From Zhouia spongiae (lineage in GTDB: Bacteria > Bacteroidota > Bacteroidia > Flavobacteriales > Flavobacteriaceae), in contig NZ_CP094326.1 of NCBI RefSeq assembly GCF_022760175.1, forward strand, positions 3,274,804 to 3,338,803: 64,000 nt of DNA. Reading direction: 5' to 3'. The notes beneath the pieces are model-generated. The model was given only the letters and a program-made list of their open reading frames with translations. It was not told where the DNA came from and ran no database searches. Positions 56,828 to 64,000 of this stretch are shown in pieces; positions within the stretch are counted from its first letter, which is position 1; each line of letters begins with the position of its first letter. Made by a program: the position numbers and the translations under genes.

Positions 56828-58762
56828 CTACTTTTCTATAATTATGAAATCTGATCTACGGTTTATCGAATGTTCGGTTTCGCTACATATGATGCCATTG
56901 ACACAATGATTTTTCAGCCTGGTTTCTCCATAGCCTATGGCACTTTCGATCCGGTCGGGGTCTACCCCTCTTGAAACTATATAGTTCTGGGTAGCTTTAG
57001 CCCTTCTGTCTGAAAGTTTCATGTTATATGAATCATTCCCTCTTGAATCGGTGTGTGATTCAATCTTGATCTTGATATTTGGAAATTCATGTAAAGCAAA
57101 TACAACTTTTTCAAGTTCAGGAATTGCTTTTTGGGTAATGTCACTTTTATCGTAATCAAAATATATAGGGTTCACCTTTATTTTTTCAACATTTCCTTCT
57201 TTTTCTACAATGCTTTCATAAGGTATCAGGTAAACATTCTTGTCTTTATACCGGGCTCCCGGCTCTTCGGTGGTTTCTATGGTTATCGTCTTTTCACTGT
57301 ATTCCACCTTGGTAAAAACGACTTTGTAAGCGGAAGCACAGGTTAAAGTAATACTATACGATCCGTCGCTTTCACTCATCGTTTCTGAAATGAATTCATT
57401 GAACAGGTCGTATATTTTAATACTTGCCTCAGAAACAGGCTCTTTGGTTTTTTCGTCTAAAACCTGCCCTGAGTAGGTTTGGGTTGCAGGAACGATCTTT
57501 TTCTTAAAAGAATAAATATCGTCATCACCTTCACCCGAAGACCTGTTGGAAGCAAAATACCCGGTATTATCCTCTGCATTTATGATAAAGCTAAAATCAT
57601 CCATGTTACTGTTAAGGGGAGCCCCAAGATTTTGGGGAATGCTGTATCTGCCATTTTCCAGAATTTTAGATTCAAAAACGTCTAAGCCACCCAGTCCGTA
57701 ATGACTGTCAGATGCAAAATACAATGTACTCCCGGAAATAAAAGGGAACATTTCTCTTCCAACCGTATTAATTACCGGGCCAAGATTTACCGGAGTATCG
57801 GTATTGCCATTCTCAAACAGTCTTGTCACATAAATATCTGTTTGCCCATAGCCTCCGGGCATGTCCGAGGCGAAATATAAATAATTACCATCGGGACTTA
57901 ATGTTGGATGTGCACATGAATAATCAGGACTATTGAATTTTAAAGGGGTGATATTTACAATCTTATTGTCTTTAATCTCTCCTTTTAATATTTGAAGGTT
58001 CGATACTCCTTTGTCATTCAATTCCAGTTTATTTCGCTGAACAAAATTTTTTGTAAAATATACTGTCTTGTAATCTGGAGAGAATGTTAATGTAGCATCG
58101 TGATAAGACGACTCCATATTGTTCAAGAATTTTTCAGGGTCACTAAGGTCGCCACTGGTTTCATCCCTCTTTGCTATAAACAAGTCCAGGTACGGTTGTT
58201 CATTCCATTCATAAATATCTTCTGTAATTCTGGAAGTATCCCTGGACGATGAGAAAACAATATCGCCTTTATAATAGGCAGCACCAAAATCTGAATATGG
58301 CGTATTTATTTTGAGCTCATAAATCGTATAAGCCGGCACTACACCGTCTGAGGACAAGCTATCGAGATGATCTTTTTGAGCAGCGATGACTTTCAGCCTG
58401 TCGAGGTCATCTTTATAATACTCTTTGATAACAGCATCAGCCTTTTTATATTCTTCCGAGGCCTTCATACTCTGAACATACTTAACAAAAGATGTTTCAC
58501 TAAGGTTACCATCTTTTCTCTTATATAAAGTTTCGTACCATAAGTATGCATTGCTGTAATCATTTATATTAAAATAGCTATCAGCCAGCTTTTCTATAAC
58601 TCCAATTTTTGGCTCTTTTGATTTTGCTACTATATCATGGTAAAGGTCAATAGCTTCTTTAAACTTGTAATTGTTAAAGTAATCGTCTGCCTTACTAACG
58701 CTCTGGGCACTTAAATAAAGGCTCGAAATTAAGATTATATGTAATACTAAAAGTTTTTTCAT
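56828..58762 (-). CDS. OmpA-family protein with PD40 and regulatory-like domains
   Basis: A 644-residue exported protein. It has a signal peptide (LLVLHIILISSLYLSAQ), TPR-like repeats (residues 20-130), WD40/PD40-type repeats (SPDYKTVYFTKNFV, SPDGNYLYFASDMPGGYGQTDIY), a carboxypeptidase-like regulatory domain (SGQVLDEKTKEPVSEASIKIYD) and a C-terminal OmpA domain (KIKIESHTDSRGNDSYNMKLSDRRAKATQNYIVSRGVDPDRIESAIGYGETR). OmpA anchors it to peptidoglycan. Its pair with the PorP/SprF gene 12 bases upstream is typical of type IX secretion accessory modules. Confidence 0.9.
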   Translation of the reverse strand: MKKLLVLHIILISSLYLSAQSVSKADDYFNNYKFKEAIDLYHDIVAKSKEPKIGVIEKLADSYFNINDYSNAYLWYETLYKRKDGNLSETSFVKYVQSMKASEEYKKADAVIKEYYKDDLDRLKVIAAQKDHLDSLSSDGVVPAYTIYELKINTPYSDFGAAYYKGDIVFSSSRDTSRITEDIYEWNEQPYLDLFIAKRDETSGDLSDPEKFLNNMESSYHDATLTFSPDYKTVYFTKNFVQRNKLELNDKGVSNLQILKGEIKDNKIVNITPLKFNSPDYSCAHPTLSPDGNYLYFASDMPGGYGQTDIYVTRLFENGNTDTPVNLGPVINTVGREMFPFISGSTLYFASDSHYGLGGLDVFESKILENGRYSIPQNLGAPLNSNMDDFSFIINAEDNTGYFASNRSSGEGDDDIYSFKKKIVPATQTYSGQVLDEKTKEPVSEASIKIYDLFNEFISETMSESDGSYSITLTCASAYKVVFTKVEYSEKTITIETTEEPGARYKDKNVYLIPYESIVEKEGNVEKIKVNPIYFDYDKSDITQKAIPELEKVVFALHEFPNIKIKIESHTDSRGNDSYNMKLSDRRAKATQNYIVSRGVDPDRIESAIGYGETRLKNHCVNGIICSETEHSINRRSDFIIIEK

Positions 58763-58774
58763 AGTGCTTAGAAA

Positions 58775-59704
58775 TTAGAAAAATCTTGGTGAACGGGCTC
58801 TTTTTCTTAAACTTGGTAATATATATCGCAAGATGATCTCATGAGATCCATCGTTATATTTTCGAATTCCGGTGGTGGAATAATCAAAAGCATACCCGGC
58901 AAAAATGTTTTCACTTAACTGAAAACCAACCAGTGCACTCATAGCATCATTAAAACGATAACTGGCACCGGCTGTAAACTTTTGCTGTATCAGGAAGTTT
59001 GCTGAAACATCGACAGAAACGGGTGATCCGCTGACCATTTTAGCTAACACGGTCGGTTTAAAACGAACCGCGTCCGACAGGTCAAAAACATATCCCCCCA
59101 TAAGATAATAATGCGGACTCTTATCTACCGCAACCTCTTCTTCATTATCGAAAAAGTTAGATTTGATAAAATTAGGAGCAGAAAGACCTACATACCAATT
59201 GGAACTATATAAAAATGCTCCTGCGCCGATTTTCGGCCTAACTTCATTGATATTTTCGTTTGTAGTTGGATCGCCCGGGTCGTAAGACGAACCTTTGGAC
59301 CAATCTACACTAAATATATCGACACCGGCATTTATACCTAAACCTATTTTTAGTCCTCTTTTTAATAATAAATGATACGCAAAAGATCCTGTAAGATCTA
59401 TTTCGTCCGAAGGGCCTATTCTATCCTTTACAGCTACAAACCCTAAGCCCACTTTTTCGTTAAGGGCACCCTGGATATTAAAGGTCTGGGTGGAAGGGGC
59501 TCCATCTAAATCTACCCATTGCGACCTGTGTAACAATGAAGCTTCCAGCCTGCCGTTCGATGCCGTATAACCGGGGTTTATAGTTAGTGTATTATACATA
59601 TATTGGGTGAACTGTGGTTGTTGCTGCGCAAACATATTTCCCATGCACAAAAATGCAATTGCACTGAGAAACCGAACCGGCGTTAATATTTTTATGATTT
59701 TCAT
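58775..59704 (-). CDS. PorP/SprF family type IX secretion outer membrane protein
   Basis: A 309-residue beta-barrel protein with a signal peptide (ILTPVRFLSAIAFLCMGNMFAQ). Family signatures: QPQFTQYMYNTLTINPGYTASNGRLEASLLHRSQWVDLDGAPSTQTFNIQGALN and VGLGFVAVKDRIGPSDEIDLTGSFAYHL, then FSVDWS and AGASYRFNDAMSALVGFQLSENIFAGYAFDYSTT. The frame extends upstream, but the ATG at 59704 starts the signal peptide. PorP/SprF proteins pair with adjacent adhesins carrying type B secretion domains. Confidence 0.93.
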   Translation of the reverse strand: MKIIKILTPVRFLSAIAFLCMGNMFAQQQPQFTQYMYNTLTINPGYTASNGRLEASLLHRSQWVDLDGAPSTQTFNIQGALNEKVGLGFVAVKDRIGPSDEIDLTGSFAYHLLLKRGLKIGLGINAGVDIFSVDWSKGSSYDPGDPTTNENINEVRPKIGAGAFLYSSNWYVGLSAPNFIKSNFFDNEEEVAVDKSPHYYLMGGYVFDLSDAVRFKPTVLAKMVSGSPVSVDVSANFLIQQKFTAGASYRFNDAMSALVGFQLSENIFAGYAFDYSTTGIRKYNDGSHEIILRYILPSLRKRARSPRFF

Positions 59705-59845
59705 GTGAATATTTTTTATTTGTTCTTCAACGGTTATATAAAATTTGCACAAAAATCATCATCGCGGATCGTATGGTTCGCCTGAAAATTTTTGTGCTCA
59801 TTTCATATCTCTTATTTTAAATTTTGATGTAACCTAATGTTTGTG

Positions 59846-62800
59846 TTATCTATTAAGGAAGATCCATCCTTTTTTATGAACTCCCATTTCTTCTACACTT
59901 AAAACATAGAAGTAAGTTCCTTCAGGAAGCGATTCTCCTCTATTGATCACACCACCCACATTTGCTACTCCGTTCCAATCATTCTGGTAGTTTTTGGCTT
60001 CATATACCAAAGTTCCGTAACGGTTGAACACCTGTAACCTGTTAGGGCCATAGTTTTCTAAACATTTGATCCTAAGCACATCGTTACTTCCGTCATTGTT
60101 CGGAGAGAAAATATTGTACACATGTAAACAACCTTCTATTGTTAATTCATCAGCAGTATTATCATTTCCTGTGTTGCCTAATACATCTGTTACAGTAACA
60201 ACTACATCGTATGTACCGTCAATTAACTCGTCGCTATCCGGAATGGTAAGCGTCCAGGTATCGTCTCCGTCATCAACCAGATTTCCGTCGCCTTCCGAAT
60301 ACGTTACCCCGTTCACTGTTACAGTCAGGTCATCTACAGAATCGGCTGTACCTGTAATGGTCGGGGTGGTATCGTCTGTTTCCAAAGGTGTAACGGTTGG
60401 AGTTGTTACAGACGTATCTATTATGATTTCATCGGTTGTATTGTCAGAAGCAGTAGCTCCGGCATTATTAGTTGCAGTCGCAACTACATCGTACATACCA
60501 TCAGGCAATTCATCCGAATCAGGTATCGTAAGTGCCCAGGTATCGTCTCCGTTATCAACCAGGTTCCCGTCGCCCTCCGAATACGTTACCCCATTCACTG
60601 TTACAGTCAGGTCATCTACAGAACCGGCCGTACCTGTAATTATCGGCGTGGTATCATTGGTCAACAACTCATCGACAGTAGGTGTGGCTGGAGGTGTCGT
60701 ATCAATGGTCAGCTCATCAACGGTGTTGTCATTAGACATATTACCTACTGCATCGGTAGCTGTTACCGCCACATCGTAAGTACCATTGACCAATGCATCC
60801 GAACCAGGAATGGTAAGTGCCCAGGTATCGTCTCCGTTATCAACCAGGTTTACGTCGCCTTCGGTGTAGGTAACACCATTAACAGTTATTTCCAAACTGT
60901 CGGCAGAATCGGCTGTACCGGTAATGGTCGGCGTGGTATCTGCCGTTATAAGCGGATCAACTGTCGGTATCGCCGGATCGGTAGTATCAATAGTCAATTC
61001 GTCGGTAGTAATATCGTTAGCAGTATTCCCTACGTTATCAGTCGCGGTTGCCACTACATCATATACTCCATCCGGCAATTCATTCCCTGCAGGAATCGTA
61101 AGTGACCATGTAGCATCTCCGTTGTCAATCAGGTTTCCGTCGCCTTCGGTATAGGTAACCCCATTTACCGCTACGGTCAGCTCGTCTACAGAATCAGCTG
61201 TACCTGTAATCGTCGGGGTGGTATCATTGGTCGCCAATTCATTAACCGTAGGCACAGCCGGTGCTGTAGTATCTATGGTCAGCTCATCTGCTGTCGCATC
61301 ATTTGAAGGATTCCCCGCCGCATCGGTAGCTGTTGCCATTACATCATACACCCCTTCCGGGATTTCATTTCCGGCAGGAATCGTAAGCGTCCAGGTATCA
61401 TCCCCATTATCAACCAGGTTTCCGTCCCCTTCCGTATAAGTAACCCCGTTTACCGCTACGGTCAGCTCATCTACAGAATCGGCAGTACCCGTAATCGTCG
61501 GTGTCGTATCATTGGTTATTAATTCGTTTACGGTAGGAATTGTAGGTGTAGTAAGGTCGATGGTCAGCTCATCGGTAGTATTGTCATTAGACATATTCCC
61601 TGCCGCATCAGTAGCGGTAGCTTCCACATCGTAAACTCCTTCCGGCAGTTCATTTCCTGACGGGATGGTAAGTGCCCAGGTATTATTCCCATTATCGACG
61701 AGATTTCCGTCGCCTTCCGTATAAGTAATACCGTTTACCGCTACGGTCAGACCATCAACAGAATCGGCTGTTCCTGTGATTGTCGGTGTCGTATCGTTGG
61801 TAACCAATTCATTTACTGTAGGAATTACAGGTGCTGTAGTATCGATGGTCAGCTCATCCGTTGTATTGTCATTAGAGGTATTCCCTGCAACATCCGTAGT
61901 CGTCGCCATTACATCATATACTCCTTCCGGCAATTCACTCCCGGCAGGAATGGTAAGTGCCCAGGTGTTATCTCCGTTATCAACCAAGTTTCCGTCCCCT
62001 TCCGTATAAGTAATACCGTTTACCGCTACAGTCAGCTCATCTACAGAATCGGCAGTACCCGTAATCGTCGGCGTGGTATCGTTGGTAACCAGTTCGTTCA
62101 CGGTAGGTACTGTTGGTGCTATCGTATCGATAGTCAGCTCATCGGTAGTGACATCAGTTGAAGGATTCCCCGCAGCATCGGTAGCTATTGCCGATACATT
62201 GTAAATTCCGTCAGGAATCTCATTTCCGGCAGGAATCGTAAGTGTCCACGTATCATCTCCATTATCAACCAGGTTTCCGTCGCCTTCCGAATAGGTAACC
62301 CCGTTTACCGCTACAGTCAGCTCATCTACAGAATCGGCTGTACCCGTAATCGTCGGTGTTGTATCGTTGGTAACCAATTCGTTCACGGTAGGAACGGTTG
62401 GTACTGTGGTATCTATGGTCAGCTCATCGGTGGTGGCATCGTTAGAAGGATTACCCGCAGCATCGGTAGCCGTCGCCATTACATCATATACTCCTTCCGG
62501 CAGTTCATTTCCGGCAGGAATGGTAAGTGTCCAGGTATTATCTCCATTATCAACCAGGTTTCCGTCGCCTTCCGTATAGGTAACCCCGTTTACTATTACT
62601 GTCAGCTCATCTACAGAGTCGGCTGTTCCTGTAATCGTAGGTGTCGTATCGTTAGTAACCAGTTCATTAACCGTAGGCACAGTCGGTGCTGTAATATCTA
62701 TGGTCAGCTCATCGGTGGTGACATCAGTTGAAGCGTTGCCCGCAGCATCGGTAGCCGTCGCCATTACATCATATACTCCTTCCGGCAATTCACTCCCGGC

Positions 62801-64000
62801 AGGAATGGTAAGTGTCCAGGTATCATCTCCATTATCAACCAGGTTTCCGTCGCCTTCGGTATAGGTAACCCCGTTTACCGCTACTGTAAGCTCGTCTACA
62901 GAATCGGCTGTTCCTGTGATTGTCGGTGTGGTATCGTTAGTAACCAGTTCGTTCACGGTAGGAACAGTTGGCGCTATCGTATCAATGGTCAATTCATCGG
63001 AGGTAGTATCAGTTGAAGGGTTCCCCGCCGCATCGGTAGCTGTCGCCAATACATTGTAGATTCCATCAGGAATTTCATTTCCGGCAGGAATCGTAAGCGT
63101 CCAGGTATCATCTCCATTATCAACCAGGTTTCCGTCGCCTTCCGAATACGTTATCCCATTCACTGTTACCGCTAGCTCGTCTACAGAATCGGCTGTTCCT
63201 GTGATTGTCGGCGTGGTATCATTGGTTATTAATTCGTTTACGGTAGGAATTGTAGGTGCAGTAAGGTCGATGGTCAGCTCATCGGTAGTATTGTCATTAG
63301 ACATATTCCCTGCCGCATCGGTAGCGGTAGCTTCCACATCGTAAACTCCTTCCGGGATCTCATTTCCGGCAGGAATGGTAAGCGTCCAGGTGTTATCCCC
63401 GTTATCAACCAGATTTCCGTCGCCTTCGGTATAGGTAACCCCGTTTACTGCTATAGTAAGCCCTGCATCAGAATCGGATGTACCGGTTAATATTGGGGTC
63501 GTATCATTCGTTACCAATTCATTAATAGTTGGTATGGTTGGTGCTATGGTATCGACAGTTAATTCATTAACCGTATTATCGGTAGAAATGTACATGCCAT
63601 CAGAAGCAACCGCTCTTACATCATATACATTATCAGGAAGTGCATCAGTACCCGGAATCGTAAGCGTCCAGGTGTCGTCTCCATTATCAACCAGATTTCC
63701 ATCACCTTCCGTATAGGTAATTCCATTTACTGTTACAGTAAGATCGTCTATAGAATCTGCCGTACCGGTAATGGTCGGTGTCGTATCACTGGTAATCTGT
63801 GCATTTACGGTAGGGCTGTTAGGGGCATTAATATTAACCGTTAACTCGTCGGTTGTAATATCTGTACTCTGATTTCCTGCAGCATCGGTTGCCGTTGCTT
63901 CTACATCGTAAGTACCATCAGGAATCTCATTTCCTACCGGAATCGTCAGCGACCATGTATTATTACCATTATCTACTAAATTTCCATCACCTTCCGTATA
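59846..64000 (-). CDS. Giant Ig-like repeat adhesin with type B T9SS C-terminal domain (5' end outside window)
   Basis: A huge cell-surface protein whose start is beyond the right edge. From base 64000 to 60132 it is about 13 Ig-like repeats of 95 residues (TIDTTAPTVPTVNELVTNDTTPTITGTADS..., then NGVTYTEGDGNLVDNGDDTW and a DAAGN-type end). The C-terminal 94 residues form a gliding-motility type B (CHU_C) secretion domain: VYNIFSPNNDGSNDVLRIKCLENYGPNRLQVFNRYGTLVYEAKNY, ending in KKGWIFLNR. The internal Met at 63595 is not the true start, because the frame continues openly to the edge. Secretion by the type IX system with the neighbouring PorP/SprF and OmpA genes is inferred. Confidence 0.93.
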   Translation of the reverse strand, partial: YTEGDGNLVDNGNNTWSLTIPVGNEIPDGTYDVEATATDAAGNQSTDITTDELTVNINAPNSPTVNAQITSDTTPTITGTADSIDDLTVTVNGITYTEGDGNLVDNGDDTWTLTIPGTDALPDNVYDVRAVASDGMYISTDNTVNELTVDTIAPTIPTINELVTNDTTPILTGTSDSDAGLTIAVNGVTYTEGDGNLVDNGDNTWTLTIPAGNEIPEGVYDVEATATDAAGNMSNDNTTDELTIDLTAPTIPTVNELITNDTTPTITGTADSVDELAVTVNGITYSEGDGNLVDNGDDTWTLTIPAGNEIPDGIYNVLATATDAAGNPSTDTTSDELTIDTIAPTVPTVNELVTNDTTPTITGTADSVDELTVAVNGVTYTEGDGNLVDNGDDTWTLTIPAGSELPEGVYDVMATATDAAGNASTDVTTDELTIDITAPTVPTVNELVTNDTTPTITGTADSVDELTVIVNGVTYTEGDGNLVDNGDNTWTLTIPAGNELPEGVYDVMATATDAAGNPSNDATTDELTIDTTVPTVPTVNELVTNDTTPTITGTADSVDELTVAVNGVTYSEGDGNLVDNGDDTWTLTIPAGNEIPDGIYNVSAIATDAAGNPSTDVTTDELTIDTIAPTVPTVNELVTNDTTPTITGTADSVDELTVAVNGITYTEGDGNLVDNGDNTWALTIPAGSELPEGVYDVMATTTDVAGNTSNDNTTDELTIDTTAPVIPTVNELVTNDTTPTITGTADSVDGLTVAVNGITYTEGDGNLVDNGNNTWALTIPSGNELPEGVYDVEATATDAAGNMSNDNTTDELTIDLTTPTIPTVNELITNDTTPTITGTADSVDELTVAVNGVTYTEGDGNLVDNGDDTWTLTIPAGNEIPEGVYDVMATATDAAGNPSNDATADELTIDTTAPAVPTVNELATNDTTPTITGTADSVDELTVAVNGVTYTEGDGNLIDNGDATWSLTIPAGNELPDGVYDVVATATDNVGNTANDITTDELTIDTTDPAIPTVDPLITADTTPTITGTADSADSLEITVNGVTYTEGDVNLVDNGDDTWALTIPGSDALVNGTYDVAVTATDAVGNMSNDNTVDELTIDTTPPATPTVDELLTNDTTPIITGTAGSVDDLTVTVNGVTYSEGDGNLVDNGDDTWALTIPDSDELPDGMYDVVATATNNAGATASDNTTDEIIIDTSVTTPTVTPLETDDTTPTITGTADSVDDLTVTVNGVTYSEGDGNLVDDGDDTWTLTIPDSDELIDGTYDVVVTVTDVLGNTGNDNTADELTIEGCLHVYNIFSPNNDGSNDVLRIKCLENYGPNRLQVFNRYGTLVYEAKNYQNDWNGVANVGGVINRGESLPEGTYFYVLSVEEMGVHKKGWIFLNR
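60132..64000 (-). repeat. 285-base tandem repeats within the adhesin gene
   Basis: About 13 full units plus a partial one. Period 285 bases equals 95 codons. Many neighbouring units share long identical stretches at the DNA level, for example the strings around TCAACCAGGTTTCCGTCGCC. This supports recent duplication or gene conversion. Long repeats also make assembly here error-prone. Confidence 0.88.

Noticed and set aside
63593-63595. Met at 63595 as the adhesin start codon
   Set aside because: The frame stays open upstream with another full Ig-like repeat up to the window edge, so this Met is internal.
60132-64000. Possible CRISPR-like array because of regular repeats
   Set aside because: The period is 285 bases, equals 95 codons in one open frame, and the translated units are Ig-like domains. 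There are no short repeats with unique spacers.

Overview
The window is a chromosomal segment of a member of the Bacteroidota, most likely family Flavobacteriaceae. The base composition is low-GC. Promoter-like elements have the form TAnnTTTG rather than TATAAT. Typical lineage content includes a PorP/SprF plus OmpA pair beside a giant adhesin ending in a type B type IX secretion domain, a flavobacterial bamD/dapA/DUF6913 neighbourhood, and many paralogous genes of unknown function. No rRNA, tRNA or CRISPR array was recognised. I do not name a genus.

Positions 1 to 21400 are mainly housekeeping. In order they hold bamD (cut by the window edge), dapA, a DUF6913 gene, a 5'-nucleotidase split over two genes, a YhhN-family gene, ligA, prmC with a GNAT gene, ribD, a HAD hydrolase, a YigZ-family gene, a thioesterase, dnaA with two DnaA-box-like repeats upstream, a low-molecular-weight phosphatase, an RsmI-like methyltransferase, a lysozyme-like protein, mltG, a GNAT gene, dapF, a DegP/HtrA protease, a sulfurtransferase and a GapN-type aldehyde dehydrogenase.

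Positions 21595 to 29132 form a branched-chain amino acid operon on the minus strand, ilvD-ilvB-ilvN-ilvC-ilvA. It is preceded by two complete leader-peptide attenuators in series. Each has an Ile/Val-rich peptide of 18 or 19 residues followed by an intrinsic terminator, and the promoter-proximal side of the second shows a clear competing antiterminator. This tandem arrangement is the most striking regulatory feature of the window.

Positions 29465 to 35196 are accessory. They hold a frameshifted lineage-specific gene, a NarL-type response regulator with its histidine kinase, and a duplicated two-gene cassette. Each cassette copy is a seven-helix membrane protein plus a small partner ending in GGxPP(S/T)DY. 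A GGGGAAAAA...CCCTGAT motif lies upstream of both the kinase and the first cassette, which suggests one regulon and a candidate undescribed signalling or envelope system.

Positions 35193 to 44339 hold a 5-oxoprolinase operon (pxpA, pxpB, pxpC), with an NRAMP-fold transporter that lacks the usual metal-binding motifs and a DUF2891 lipoprotein. Two GNAT genes and a proton-translocating transhydrogenase operon follow. Its pntB appears frameshifted near the 5' end.

Positions 44340 to 52656 hold a decayed IS3-type transposase, a tricorn-like protease, three tandem copies of a roughly 390-base non-coding repeat, a small fragment resembling the 3' end of comM, an unknown exported protein, and comM itself.

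Positions 52867 to 64000 hold an AraC regulator divergent from a three-gene redox cluster (nitroreductase, polysaccharide deacetylase-like lipoprotein, old yellow enzyme). Then come an OmpA-family protein, a PorP/SprF protein, and a very large adhesin made of 95-residue Ig-like repeats that runs off the right edge.
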